Shown piece after piece: positions 43,398 to 52,040 of a DNA stretch of 54,635 nucleotides. The stretch's first letter is position 1; every line of letters starts with the position of its first letter. The notes beneath the pieces are model-generated. The model saw only the letters and a program-made list of their open reading frames with translations, searched no databases and was not told where the DNA came from. The stretch covers positions 1 through 54,635 of the forward strand of contig LJUJ01000013.1 of assembly GCA_001303785.1 (NCBI GenBank), in the 5' to 3' direction. Origin of the DNA: Caldifarciminota bacterium SM23_42. Lineage in GTDB: Bacteria; Hydrothermota; Tepidihabitantia; SM23-42. The translations under genes were made by a program, and so were the position numbers.

Positions 43398-43660
43398 TTG
43401 GCAGTATGAGACCTAAGTCTTCTTTCTGGAATAGTGTGGCATTGATGACGGGGTAGAATTTCTACATTTTATACAGGTGTGGTCCTAGAAGGGGCGACTT
43501 ACGAGTCGATTAGATGCGGTATGTTCATTCGGTATCGTTTAGGCAAGAAGGTGGTCAAAAGTACGGCGGTGAGATAGAAACAGATATTAGGACATTAAGC
43601 AAAGTTGAAGAATGTGTGTAGCACGCAGAGGTTTGAGTTAATCACGATACTCAGATTATT

Positions 43661-45289
43661 TTACTCCTTAATTCGTCTTCTCCGCGTCTTTTCCTTTATT
43701 TGGTTCCTGCCTGCGGATTTCGCTTTATAGAGAGCTTGGTCAGCGAATTTCAGAATTACTAGGGAATCCTTCATGTCTTTCCGAAACTGAGCCAGACCAA
43801 TACTGCACGTAACATGGAAAACCGTCTCGCCATCATCTGCAAAAACCACCTCAGATATTTCCTCACATAATTTCTTTGCCAAACCCCTTGCCCCTGGTGC
43901 CGTAGTATTCGGAAGCGCCACGCAGAATTCATCTCCGCCGTATCTCGCAGCGATATCGGTTGAACGCACATGTCTTTTTATTAACTCTGCGATCGTTGAG
44001 ATGACACGATCGCCAATAAGATGACCGTACGTGTCATTGACGCGCTTGAAGTCATCAAGATCGAGTATCATGACACTCAAAGGTGAGTCATAACGAACTG
44101 CCTCTTTGATCTCGCGAGTCAACCGATCCATGAAGTGACGGTGATTGTTCAGTCCAGTCAGTGCATCAGTTTTGGCAAGCACTTCCAATTCTTTCTGCTT
44201 TTCTTCGAGTTCTTTCCGGTGAGAATTCAATTGGTCAACCATCTGGTTAAAAGTAGCTGCGAGCTCGCCGATTTCGTTCTTTGAGTGAATATCAACTTTG
44301 AACGTGAAATTCCTGTTTGCAATCTGCCGGACACCGTGAGTTAGTTTAGCAATGGAGCGAGTTATATAGCGTGAAATAAGAAAAGCTAAAAGGACAGCAA
44401 AGCAGAGGGATATAACACCGACCCCAATCGAGAGTCTTCTCATCCTACCTAGACTCCAGTAGACTGTCTCGTAGGGTTGCTGGATGAAGACAGCCCAGGC
44501 AAGGTCCGGCATACTGATTAGTGCCCCGAGCATTTTCCCTTTGTCCTCATCCGTATAATTGTAGGTGGCAAGAAAATTGCTGCTGAACACATCTTCTAAC
44601 CGAGAATCTTCAGTGATGAATCCTCGGTGCAAAACAGATTTTAAGAATTCCTGTCTGGATTCGTCCAAAGGAAGAACAGCATTACCATTTCTGTCGAATA
44701 CAGAAACCAAGTCTTCTGCACCAAGTCTTGAGAGTGAAATATCTTTTATATAGGTAGAGATATCGGACATGTCCATTTCAGTATAAAGGAAAGCGAAAAT
44801 CTCATTTCTGCGCCACCAAGGAATAAGAATACTCAATCTGGCAGGAACGTTATCATCATCAACTAAACCATAATATTTGCCTTTATCGACAACTGTTTGA
44901 CGCAATTCCTCAGGTAGCAGATCAGGAACATCAACCGCACGTGAGGAGATGACATCTTGCTGGTTACCTCTTTTATCAAAAACGGCAATGAAGTCCACCG
45001 ACTCTAAGACCATGATTGCCTTTGCCATTTCGACCTTGTCCGCCGTTGAAATGCCCGGGCTACTAAAAATATTGATTATCTGCTTTAAGGCATTCTCGAA
45101 ACCCTCAGCCTCGTTGGAAACCCTATAGGCAACGTTTTCGGCAACAGAGACCGCATACTCCCGGGCAGAGCGTTTGAGAGCGTCGGCATTAACGTTCAAG
45201 AGCGCATAGGTTATGCTCAAAACAGCAACAACAGCTATGATAATAGTTGTCATCGCTATCTCTTGGAAGGTCGTTCGTCTTCTAAGCAT
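43661..45289 (-). CDS. Membrane diguanylate cyclase (Cache-like sensor, HAMP, GGDEF)
   Basis: A 542-residue protein: first membrane helix (about 12-32), periplasmic double-Cache-like sensor (about 40-285), second helix (about 291-313), HAMP domain (about 314-367), coiled coil, GGDEF domain (about 375-535). The active motif GGDEF is at 451-455, and the inhibitory RxxD site (RSTD) is five residues upstream, so product inhibition is expected. It makes cyclic di-GMP and counters the HD-GYP protein at 9096. It lies 69 bases after the OmpA-like gene on the same strand and may share its transcript. Confidence 0.93.
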   Translation of the reverse strand: MLRRRTTFQEIAMTTIIIAVVAVLSITYALLNVNADALKRSAREYAVSVAENVAYRVSNEAEGFENALKQIINIFSSPGISTADKVEMAKAIMVLESVDFIAVFDKRGNQQDVISSRAVDVPDLLPEELRQTVVDKGKYYGLVDDDNVPARLSILIPWWRRNEIFAFLYTEMDMSDISTYIKDISLSRLGAEDLVSVFDRNGNAVLPLDESRQEFLKSVLHRGFITEDSRLEDVFSSNFLATYNYTDEDKGKMLGALISMPDLAWAVFIQQPYETVYWSLGRMRRLSIGVGVISLCFAVLLAFLISRYITRSIAKLTHGVRQIANRNFTFKVDIHSKNEIGELAATFNQMVDQLNSHRKELEEKQKELEVLAKTDALTGLNNHRHFMDRLTREIKEAVRYDSPLSVMILDLDDFKRVNDTYGHLIGDRVISTIAELIKRHVRSTDIAARYGGDEFCVALPNTTAPGARGLAKKLCEEISEVVFADDGETVFHVTCSIGLAQFRKDMKDSLVILKFADQALYKAKSAGRNQIKEKTRRRRIKE

Positions 45290-45358
45290 TCAATTTACCC
45301 CGCAGAAAGTCCATGTTAAGAGTTTAAAAGTTTATGCCTGTCCCCAAGCATGCTGATC

Positions 45359-46633
45359 TCAGTTTCTAAAATAGTAGTGGACTCCGATTCCGCCCTCTAA
45401 ATCAAGGTGAATTTCGGGCACCAGTTCCACTACCGGACAAAGTTCGCCAAAGAGTCCTAATTGCCGATAAACATACTCAATGCCTACACCAACTTTGATT
45501 CCGAGATTGAGCTGCCGTTCGTCCTGCTCCTGTTTCATCTCCAACCGACCGCCGACGTTCAGATATGGATACCAGTCTTCTTTCTTTATCCACTCCGGGA
45601 AATAGGAGAGATAATCAACAACAAAATGAATTCTTTCTTCAGGGAAAGACCAGCCGACTTTGAAGCCGATTGCGTGTTTCTTGGATATTCCGCTTCTGAG
45701 ACTTATTCCCGTTGGCCTTCCGACGATGACCCCGAGTGCGAATCCAGTCGGTAGACCGGCATCAATACTTTGCTCGACGACCACACTGTCGTCTTTGTCG
45801 ATCGCGGTTTTTTCACTTGCATCCGAGACACGGCCACCGCTCTGATAAGCAACGATAAGACTCTCTAATTTTTCATCTGTTTGTGTCTTACTATCTGGAT
45901 CGTTCAGTTCACCCACGGCAACCGATGCGCTCGAAATGGGATCATCCTGGCTGGCCGCATCTTCTAGTATGGCCCTGAGCCCACCATCCTGCAGCTCCAG
46001 ATTCTGGATGAAGGAATTTTCTCTTTGTATCAGATTCGAACCCTGAATAATGACTGTGGCCTCTTCGCCCATCCTCAGTGTGCCATTGTTCGGGTAGAGA
46101 ATATGCGCACTCGACTTTTTACCGGTCGTTACTTTGTAATCATGATAAAGATAATAATTCGGCACCGGGTCGAGCCAGTAGGGTCTGAGGGAAGGAGGCT
46201 GTACCCTTACGTCATTCTCAAACCATGTCAACACTGCGTCGGGTTTACGTATCACGATTTGTACCCTGCGATTTTCCTTTCTTCCTTGATCAGTTTTGTT
46301 CGAAGCAATAGGGTCTTTTGCGCCAAATCCAGATGTTTGAATCCTGTCGCTCGATAGTCCCAGCTCGACGGTTAGGTGGTTCTTGATCTGATCTGCCATT
46401 CTCTTGGAAAGGACAGTATTGGCCGCAGGCGAATCAGCATTATCTGTGTAGCCACGAATGTCAATCATCAAATTCGGTTCTGCGCGCATCTTTTCGGCTA
46501 TGCTTTCGAGCATGATTTCTGATTCAGACGTCAGGATGCTGCTAGTTGAGTCGAAATATACTGTTCCAAGGAGCACTTCCGCATTGTTCGATTGTGAAGT
46601 TGCAAGAAAGCAGAAAAAAGCCGCTAAATGAAT
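45359..46633 (-). CDS. OmpA-domain outer-membrane protein with an irregular start
   Basis: An OmpA peptidoglycan-binding domain comes first (about residues 25-130: VYFDSTSSIL, IDIRGYTDNADSPAANTVLSK, GFGAKDPIASN, RKENRRVQIVI), then a beta-rich linker, then an outer-membrane beta-barrel-like end (GFKVGWSF ... LEGGIGVHYYFRN). An open frame from GTG (46576) lacks a signal. Extending upstream in frame gives a good signal peptide (IHLAAFFCFLATSQSNNAE) with ribosome site AAGGAGG, but it would start at ATT at 46633, directly after TAG. Removing one A from GCATAGATT would restore ATG in frame. So either ATT is the true start or one extra base is present. Having the OmpA domain before the barrel is unusual. 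Confidence 0.75.
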   Translation of the reverse strand: MHLAAFFCFLATSQSNNAEVLLGTVYFDSTSSILTSESEIMLESIAEKMRAEPNLMIDIRGYTDNADSPAANTVLSKRMADQIKNHLTVELGLSSDRIQTSGFGAKDPIASNKTDQGRKENRRVQIVIRKPDAVLTWFENDVRVQPPSLRPYWLDPVPNYYLYHDYKVTTGKKSSAHILYPNNGTLRMGEEATVIIQGSNLIQRENSFIQNLELQDGGLRAILEDAASQDDPISSASVAVGELNDPDSKTQTDEKLESLIVAYQSGGRVSDASEKTAIDKDDSVVVEQSIDAGLPTGFALGVIVGRPTGISLRSGISKKHAIGFKVGWSFPEERIHFVVDYLSYFPEWIKKEDWYPYLNVGGRLEMKQEQDERQLNLGIKVGVGIEYVYRQLGLFGELCPVVELVPEIHLDLEGGIGVHYYFRN

Positions 46634-46803
46634 CTATGCCTCCTTTAGTGTCAAAGCATGCATAAGTATCTAAGTATAAATAACCCTTCTAACCACTTCT
46701 TGAAAGCAAAATTATGCGGTCTATTAGTACTTACCCAAGGGCGACACGGTGGGCAGTGCCTTAATCTCCGCCAATTTTAAGTGATTATAATAAAAATACC
46801 ATA

Positions 46804-46829
46804 ATTGTCAAGACTTAAGTCTTGACAAT
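46804..46829 (+). promoter_or_regulatory. 26-bp perfect palindrome over the -35 element of the TPR lipoprotein promoter
   Basis: The left half ATTGTCAAGACTT (46804-46816) is the exact reverse complement of the right half AAGTCTTGACAAT (46817-46829). The right half contains the -35 hexamer TTGACA. It looks like a repressor operator or a strong RNA/DNA cruciform. Confidence 0.75.
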
Positions 46830-46849
46830 ATCCAAATCCTGTTTATAAT
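46822..46849 (+). promoter_or_regulatory. Consensus promoter of the TPR lipoprotein gene
   Basis: TTGACA (46822-46827), 16-bp spacer, TATAAT (46844-46849). The ATG is at 46867, so the leader is about 11 bases and includes the ribosome site AGGAGG. Confidence 0.88.
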
Positions 46850-46866
46850 TTGCCCAGGAGGCAATA

Positions 46867-47226
46867 ATGAGATTCTCAATATCTTTTGTATTAATGGTAC
46901 TTATCATTGCTGCGTGCTGTACGGTGGCCAGGCCGCCTGGACATGTTGTGGCCTCGGAGAATCACTTCGAAAATGGGGTCAAGCATTATGAAAAAGGGCA
47001 GGTCAAACAAGCGATTCACCAGTTCGAGAAGGCCGTTGAGAAAAATCCTGCCAACTTCAAGGCCTATTATTACCTAGGTCTTTGTTATAAAAGGCAGGGA
47101 GCGCCGAAGAAGGCCCATAGACATTTCGAAAAGGCGATTGAGCTGAATGCCGATGATGATGTCTGGGTCGCAAAGGTGAAGGCTGAAATGGGGACCGCTG
47201 GTCCTGACAAAGCAAAGAAGAAGTAA
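46867..47226 (+). CDS. Small TPR lipoprotein
   Basis: A 119-residue protein with a lipoprotein signal (VLMVLIIAACC) and two TPR units (ENGVKHYEKGQVKQAIHQFEKAV and YYLGLCYKRQGAPKKAHRHFEKAI), ending in a lysine-rich tail. Ribosome site AGGAGGCAATA. Probably a membrane-anchored periplasmic scaffold. The perfect palindrome on its promoter suggests tight control. It stands alone. Confidence 0.82.
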   Translation: MRFSISFVLMVLIIAACCTVARPPGHVVASENHFENGVKHYEKGQVKQAIHQFEKAVEKNPANFKAYYYLGLCYKRQGAPKKAHRHFEKAIELNADDDVWVAKVKAEMGTAGPDKAKKK

Positions 47227-47331
47227 TCTACATTAGGGTCAGCCCCCGATTCGCCCATTACAGAATAATGTGACGCCACCCACCCCAAACTACCCTGGTA
47301 ACGATGTCTTGGCGCTTAAACTAACCCTGAG

Positions 47332-47359
47332 TTGACATCTGTCATCCAGACATTATGAT
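47332..47359 (+). promoter_or_regulatory. Promoter of the 47446 gene
   Basis: TTGACA (47332-47337), 16-bp spacer, TATGAT (47354-47359). Leader of about 80 bases. Confidence 0.75.
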
Positions 47360-47445
47360 ATGTTAATGTATTGATATGGGAGGCACGACATGTAGAAATG
47401 TAATTAGTCACCGCTGTGTTTCTTGTATGGCGGAAGGGAGGTGTT

Positions 47446-48033
47446 ATGACTTTAGAAAAACCTTGGAAAAAACACTTCAAACGACTCTTAGAACAAATGA
47501 CATCAAACTGGCGCGGAAGACTCACAGGTCCGGACGAACAATCACTTGCCGAGATATACACGTACCCAACATTCAATGGTGAATACAAAGGAAGGAAATT
47601 CATAGTTGAGATAAGTGAATTTCCTTCGACACCGAGAAAGCCAGGGCTCGGCGAGGGCATGGATAATGTTGAATATCTCCGAATTCGATTCACGGTGGAA
47701 AGCAAATACAGGATTCGAATAACTCATGAGGACTTCGCAGATCGTCTCGGAAAACTTATGCATCTACAGCACGAGTTTCAAACGGGTGATAAGAAATTCG
47801 ATCGCCGTTTTTTCATCAAATTAGTGTCACAGGATGACAGACAATTGATGTTGGATGCAGCAGTACGCGACTTGATATCTGAGCTCGAACCTTTTGCCAT
47901 AATCGAAATCACCCAAAATGGAATTCTGTGGTCACAGATGCTTCGCAGCAAGAAACAACTTGAGTTTGAAACCGTGTCGCGTCATTTGGCCAGGTTCTCA
48001 AAACTGGTCGATAGAATAAGTGAGACTGTTTAA
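47446..48033 (+). CDS. Uncharacterised soluble protein
   Basis: The frame is open from 47416, but the ATG at 47446 has ribosome site GGGAGGTGTT and is the better start, giving 195 residues. There is no signal or membrane segment. Visible features: a basic helical start (KPWKKHFKRLLEQMTSNW), a beta-rich middle (YTYPTFNGEYKGRKFIVEIS, YLRIRFTVESKYRIRITHED), the phrase TGDKKFDRRFFIKLVSQDD, which resembles a strand-turn seen in a common family of unnamed bacterial proteins, and a helical end. I do not recognise a named family and assign no function. Confidence 0.75.
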   Translation: MTLEKPWKKHFKRLLEQMTSNWRGRLTGPDEQSLAEIYTYPTFNGEYKGRKFIVEISEFPSTPRKPGLGEGMDNVEYLRIRFTVESKYRIRITHEDFADRLGKLMHLQHEFQTGDKKFDRRFFIKLVSQDDRQLMLDAAVRDLISELEPFAIIEITQNGILWSQMLRSKKQLEFETVSRHLARFSKLVDRISETV

Positions 48034-48158
48034 CCAGCTGAGATCGAACGATGATCGCAATCAACATCCATAATTCTTCTCTTCCAAAATTATAGATGTT
48101 TCGTAGTCCAACCTATCTGACCTTAACTGCGCTTTGTCGAGACGTCTCATTGCCAAGG

Positions 48159-48186
48159 TTGACATGACTATCAGGGTCACTATCAT
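48159..48186 (+). promoter_or_regulatory. Promoter of the 48207 gene
   Basis: TTGACA (48159-48164), 16-bp spacer, TATCAT (48181-48186). The ATG follows 20 bases later. Confidence 0.72.
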
Positions 48187-48206
48187 ATACGAAAAGAGGG
48201 CGTAAT

Positions 48207-48950
48207 ATGAGTAGAACAGCAAAGAGGAATGCTGTAATAGTGAACCTGTTGATAGTCTGCATTCTTATGATAGTTATCTTCGATACAGACTGCAAAGACC
48301 CGTATGAATATGAACCGCCCGAAGACACGCTGTTGACACCGCCAGGACCGCCACTGCTCGTTTATCCCCGTGACAATTTCGTCTTCATGGATCCGGCAGC
48401 CTTGCCTGGTGCGTCATTTGCTATACATGTTCAACTAGACTGGCAACCTGTCGAACATGCGGAATTGTATGAATTAGAGCTTACAACCGATACACTGCCT
48501 CCGAACACCATATACTGCGACAGTGACGGTTGGTATTTCTTGATCCAAAACGATAATACAAAGCTTTGTGATTACTTTTGGCGTGTAAGAGCCTACAGCT
48601 CTGACTGGCAGTACTTTACCGAATACACTGCGCAGCGGCGTTTTGAAGCACGCTGGCGACCCTTTGCACCTCAACAACTATATCCGCTATATAACGGAAT
48701 AATTCATGTCGATTCGTTGCCCGCGCAAATCGATTTTGTGTGGTTCAGAACACAGGATGAAGAATTCTATGAACTAAATATCTTCAGAGATAACGTTTTG
48801 GTCAATTACTCAATTGTGCCCGATACGCACTGGCTGGAAATTGTAAGCGATACGGGTTTGTACACGTGGCAAGTAAGAGCCGGCAGTCAATGTTGGCAAT
48901 ATGCGTCTTTCTGGTCGCCTTTCTGGAATTTTACAGTCATACAACGATAG
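48207..48950 (+). CDS. Exported protein with two fibronectin-III-like domains
   Basis: A 247-residue protein with a hydrophobic export segment (IVNLLIVCILMIVIF) followed by a cysteine (DTDCKD), so it may be a lipoprotein. A proline-rich linker (PPEDTLLTPPGPP) leads to two fibronectin-like beta domains, each with the WQPVEHAELYELEL / FVWFRTQDEEFYELNI start and the YFWRVRAYSS / YTWQVRAGSQ end that are typical of carbohydrate-associated FnIII modules. Function is unknown; it probably lies on the cell surface or in the periplasm. Single gene. Confidence 0.75.
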   Translation: MSRTAKRNAVIVNLLIVCILMIVIFDTDCKDPYEYEPPEDTLLTPPGPPLLVYPRDNFVFMDPAALPGASFAIHVQLDWQPVEHAELYELELTTDTLPPNTIYCDSDGWYFLIQNDNTKLCDYFWRVRAYSSDWQYFTEYTAQRRFEARWRPFAPQQLYPLYNGIIHVDSLPAQIDFVWFRTQDEEFYELNIFRDNVLVNYSIVPDTHWLEIVSDTGLYTWQVRAGSQCWQYASFWSPFWNFTVIQR

Positions 48951-49183
48951 TATCTGCGATAAGGCGTAGTTACAACGACGCCATCAGTAGCAGAGTATGG
49001 TCGTTAAGGTGAGTGGTCTGGTACCATGCAACCATAAGGTTACTTCACTTTTTGGCACAAACCCGACACGGAGACGATCAATTTGAAACCCGTACTCAAC
49101 AAATGGGGTGAATATTGACTTTGGAATATATACAGAAAACAGGCTGGGTTTAGTAGTCCGCAGGGCACCCTTGGTGGGTCAGT

Positions 49184-49201
49184 CGGGGAGTAGATCTCCC
49201 G
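49184..49201 (+). terminator. Terminator inside the 48951-49412 gap
   Basis: Stem CGGGGAG (49184-49190) with CTCCCG (49196-49201), one bulged G, followed by GCTTTTTTTCG. A smaller ACCC/GGGT hairpin precedes it (49167-49179). It ends either a long 3' region of the 48207 gene or an unannotated small RNA starting upstream. No protein frame in the gap is convincing. Confidence 0.7.
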
Positions 49202-49412
49202 GCTTTTTTTCGAATTTGCCAGACCCCGCTATACCCCCAAACCTCAGAATTTTTGAAAGGCTAGTAACGGGGGCTAGCTGGACACACTGATGGTCGTGAA
49301 TGTCTGTATACTATTACATGTGCATCAATGCAAAGCCGTGTCCACAGAAAGTTCAACAGCAAAAAATACACAGTAGGCAGATTGTGAAGCTGTGTTAATT
49401 TATGAAGCACTA

Positions 49413-49441
49413 TTGCCTTTATTGCAAAAAAGTTATATAAT
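49413..49441 (+). promoter_or_regulatory. Weak promoter of the radical SAM gene
   Basis: TTGCCT (49413-49418), 17-bp spacer, TATAAT (49436-49441). The ATG is 11 bases after the -10 element and lacks a ribosome site. Confidence 0.5.
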
Positions 49442-49452
49442 TGTAAAATTTT

Positions 49453-50778
49453 ATGAAACTTCTTCTAATCTCACCGCGTTCATCAGATAAGAAATCACCT
49501 GTAGGTTTCAAGGTTCCACAAGTTGCCTTACAGATTATCGCTGCTCTAACTCCAGAGAATGTCAAAGTCAGTATGGTTGATGAACATATTAATGATATTG
49601 ACTTCTCAGAAAACTATGATCTGGTTGGAATTTCAATAATGACTGCTACAGCAAAAAGGGGTTATCATTTAGCAAGAATATTTAAGGAAAAAGGAAGTAA
49701 GGTAGTTTTCGGTGGGATTCATTCGTCGGTCATGCCTAAGGAGGCAATCAATTATGGGGATGCCGTAGTCATCGGTGAGGCTGAAGGCTCATGGCCTAAT
49801 CTTATTGAAGATTTTAAAAAGAATTCGTTAAAGAAGTATTACGAGAATCAAGAACCTGATCTATCAAAAGCACCTTTGCCAAAAAGAGATTCTAGAATTG
49901 ACAGGAGTGTATTGGGTATTAAGTGGCTTGGTTTTTATACAACTAAAGGGTGTCCGTATGATTGTGAATTTTGTTCAGTTAGCAGTGTTTATGGCAAAAG
50001 AATACGTACTCTGCCAATACCGCTTGTAATAAAAGACATAGAAAATGCGAATTCAAAAGTGTTTCTTTCGCTTGATGATAATGTTGCAGCTAATCCTAAG
50101 TATGCAAAGGATCTATTCAAGGAAATGGCTCGCCTGAATATCGAATGGGGCGGTCAGAGCACTGTTTCAATTGCCAAGGACGATGAATTGTTGCAACTGT
50201 GTTGGAAATCAGGCTGCCGGGGGCTTTTTGTTGGACTGGAATCAGTTTCTGCAAAATCTATGAGTAGGATGCATAAAACATTAAAATCACCAAAGGATAA
50301 TGAAGATGCGATCAAAAAAATTCAGAATACAGGTATCATATTTCATCCTTCATTTGTTTTTGGCTTTGATGACGACACTAAAGCAGTGTTTGATGATACC
50401 TTAGAATTCCTTTACAGAAACAGAATAACAACTGCGACATTTAATATTCTCACGCCGTACCCTGGGACAAGATTATATTATCGTCTTAAACAAGAAGGGA
50501 GGCTTATATCCGAGGATTGGAGTCATTACAACCATTGTACCGTTACATTTCGTCCAAAAAATATGACAGAAAGAGAACTTGCAGAGGGTTATTTTTCTCT
50601 AAAAAAAGAATTCTATTCTTTAAGTAATATATGCCGACGCATAACCAGGCTTCAAGAGATTCTCAATCCGGGTCTTACCCAGTATCTATATGTAATCCTC
50701 AATAATATTGCAGGTAGACAAACATTGATCGACTCATACAAGGCCCTGGACATGTCCGTCTCAAGTTCTATAAAATAG
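49453..50778 (+). CDS. B12-binding-domain radical SAM protein, probably acquired
   Basis: A 441-residue protein: B12-binding-like Rossmann domain (about 1-130, without the cobalamin DxHxxG histidine motif), radical SAM core with CxxxCxxC in TTKGCPYDCEFCS (about residue 170), and a C-terminal helical part. This is the broad B12-radical SAM class (methyltransferases, cyclases and unknowns); the reaction is not predictable. The gene is visibly more AT-rich than its neighbours, with many AAA/AAT/TTT codons. Its last codons run into the remnant of another gene on the opposite strand, which suggests insertion by transfer. Confidence 0.85.
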   Translation: MKLLLISPRSSDKKSPVGFKVPQVALQIIAALTPENVKVSMVDEHINDIDFSENYDLVGISIMTATAKRGYHLARIFKEKGSKVVFGGIHSSVMPKEAINYGDAVVIGEAEGSWPNLIEDFKKNSLKKYYENQEPDLSKAPLPKRDSRIDRSVLGIKWLGFYTTKGCPYDCEFCSVSSVYGKRIRTLPIPLVIKDIENANSKVFLSLDDNVAANPKYAKDLFKEMARLNIEWGGQSTVSIAKDDELLQLCWKSGCRGLFVGLESVSAKSMSRMHKTLKSPKDNEDAIKKIQNTGIIFHPSFVFGFDDDTKAVFDDTLEFLYRNRITTATFNILTPYPGTRLYYRLKQEGRLISEDWSHYNHCTVTFRPKNMTERELAEGYFSLKKEFYSLSNICRRITRLQEILNPGLTQYLYVILNNIAGRQTLIDSYKALDMSVSSSIK

Positions 50779-50822
50779 ATACCTGGTTTTATCGTGTTGG
50801 GTAATACAACTCTTCCCGTTAT
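50757..50822 (-). pseudogene. Remnant of a sorting-domain gene under the end of the radical SAM gene
   Basis: Minus-strand translation gives ITGRVVLPNTIKPGIYFIEL, which aligns with the end of the beta-helix sorting domain at 31863 (DIVGRIVEPNRITRGVYFIELE). A stop precedes it and the sequence then runs into the antisense of the radical SAM gene, so the final K/R tail is lost. Confidence 0.6.
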
Positions 50823-50901
50823 TTAAAATACCTTCTGCGCCACTGTTAAAATCATGTGGGTTTGCAGAGTTCTGCGACGAATTTTTTTGTGTGAATATAT
50901 T

Positions 50902-51198
50902 CTACCAGGACCGACGTTTACCACCGCCTCCTCGTTTTCCGCCGCCTCGATGATCTGGACGAGGACGTGCTTCGTTAACATTGAGTGCTTGACCCATGAA
51001 CTCCTTGCCATTCAAGCCGTCGATCGCAGCCTGGGCTTCTTTGTTGTTAGGCATGTCTACGAATCCGAATCCTCTTGGTCGTCCACTGAACTTATCTTTG
51101 ACAATAGTTACAGATTGAACCTGTCCAAAGGCTTCAAAAGCCTTCTGTAAATCACTGTCAGTAGTGTCACGCGACAAATTACCTACGTATATATTCAC
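50902..51198 (-). CDS. RRM-type RNA-binding protein
   Basis: The start is the GTG at 51198, which has ribosome site AAGGAGG; the longer frame to 51216 adds only untranslated leader codons. About 98 residues: one RNA-recognition motif with RNP2 NIYVGNLS at the start and RNP1 RGFGFVDM near residue 43, then a glycine/arginine/lysine tail ([15 protein letters not shown]). Such small RRM proteins are common in bacteria and cyanobacteria, where they bind mRNA and often respond to cold. It has its own promoter at 51221. Confidence 0.92.
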   Translation of the reverse strand: MNIYVGNLSRDTTDSDLQKAFEAFGQVQSVTIVKDKFSGRPRGFGFVDMPNNKEAQAAIDGLNGKEFMGQALNVNEARPRPDHRGGGKRGGGGKRRSW

Positions 51199-51220
51199 AA
51201 AACCTCCTTGATACAAAATA

Positions 51221-51248
51221 AGTATATTCTAATTCAGTGGAATGTCAA
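51221..51248 (-). promoter_or_regulatory. Promoter of the RRM protein gene
   Basis: Minus strand: TTGACA (51248-51243), 16-bp spacer, TATACT (51226-51221); the GTG start is 22 bases downstream. Confidence 0.85.
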
Positions 51249-51303
51249 TTTTCATGTCGAGAGGTTCCTTATGATCATCACTGACATCTTAATATAATCA
51301 CCG

Positions 51304-51335
51304 CAATCCAAATGTGCTTAGCACATATTGGATTG
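51304..51335. repeat. Intergenic long hairpin
   Basis: CAATCCAA ... TGTGC with GCACA ... TTGGATTG: 8-bp and 5-bp stems separated by a small internal loop. No T-tract on either side. The rest of 51249-51463 shows no gene. Confidence 0.55.
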
Positions 51336-51463
51336 TCTGTCTATATATTTAGTGGCATCAATGGATCTGAAATCATACCACCGTTATCGACATGTGTCTA
51401 AGAAATACCTGAAATATGGTACAAAAAAGGGGAGTGGCCCCGTGTGCTGCAATTTGTGGTTTT

Positions 51464-51526
51464 TTATCTAACCTTGACTACTTTCCTTGTAATGACACCA
51501 TCAATTTCAATGAAATAGATGCCTGC
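51464..51526 (-). pseudogene. Second sorting-domain remnant
   Basis: Minus-strand translation AGIYFIEIDGVITRKVVKVR followed by TAA: a perfect sorting-domain end (compare GVYFIELEGRISHKVIKVR at 31863). It is preceded in frame by TAA, and nothing upstream encodes the rest of such a protein. Confidence 0.65.
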
Positions 51527-51575
51527 TTAGACGTACGTAAAACAGCCTGAAAAAGACAAGGGACACTACGCTCTG

Positions 51576-51815
51576 TCATTCGAGAATCTCTAATACCGTG
51601 CGTTTTCCTTGTTTCATTGCTGCAGCGGTAATGATTGTTCTGACAGCCTTTGCTGTTCTACCTTCTTTGCCAATCACTTTACCCAAATCACCTTCACCGA
51701 CTTTAAGCTCATATATAATGCTCTTTTCTCCAGCGATTTCCTTTACCTCAACTTTTTCCGGATTATCGACTAGTGCTTTCACAATGTATTCGATAAGCTC
51801 TCTAAGTTCGTTCAT
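51576..51815 (-). CDS. khpA: KH-domain RNA-binding protein KhpA
   Basis: The ATG at 51815 has ribosome site AAGGAGG and gives 79 residues, the standard KhpA length; the longer frame to 51890 is not used. A single KH domain with the GxxG loop in [21 protein letters not shown]. KhpA binds RNA and works with KhpB in control of cell growth and division in other bacteria. Here it is not flanked by rpsP or rimM. A promoter and a small basic frame lie upstream (51903-52068). Confidence 0.9.
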   Translation of the reverse strand: MNELRELIEYIVKALVDNPEKVEVKEIAGEKSIIYELKVGEGDLGKVIGKEGRTAKAVRTIITAAAMKQGKRTVLEILE

Positions 51816-51902
51816 GATTTGCCTCCTTCTTTTGCAATCGGTTAAGTCACAGTATTGGTAGGTTAAACTCTTGAGAAAGCCAATACTCAATGAGATCCCA
51901 GT

Positions 51903-52031
51903 CTAATTCCACCTCTTTACTTCGGGGATCTTAATGACCCACTTTTTCCACCTAATTACTACCTTTGCCTTTTTCGAAGCCGTTACTACAACACCATAAA
52001 TAAATTTGCCTCTAGTTAATTCATCATTAAC
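51903..52031 (-). CDS. 42-codon basic frame between the khpA promoter and khpA
   Basis: A minus-strand frame of 42 codons ending at TAG (51905-51903). The translation is strongly basic and beta-prone (RGKFIYGVVVTASKKAKVVI, then RWKKWVIKIPEVKRWN) and loosely recalls the first half of ribosomal protein S17. It has no canonical start: the frame opens at GTT right after a stop, while an ATG-ATG pair one base out of phase reads only three codons. It may be a decayed or frameshifted small gene, or a leader. Same phase as the extended khpA frame. Confidence 0.35.
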   Translation of the reverse strand, partial: VNDELTRGKFIYGVVVTASKKAKVVIRWKKWVIKIPEVKRWN

Positions 52032-52040
52032 CTACTTATA

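Noticed and set aside
50836-50901. Terminator after the radical SAM gene (GCAG/CTGC before a T-run)
   Set aside because: The stem has only 4 base pairs; too weak to list as a feature, although the T-run is present.
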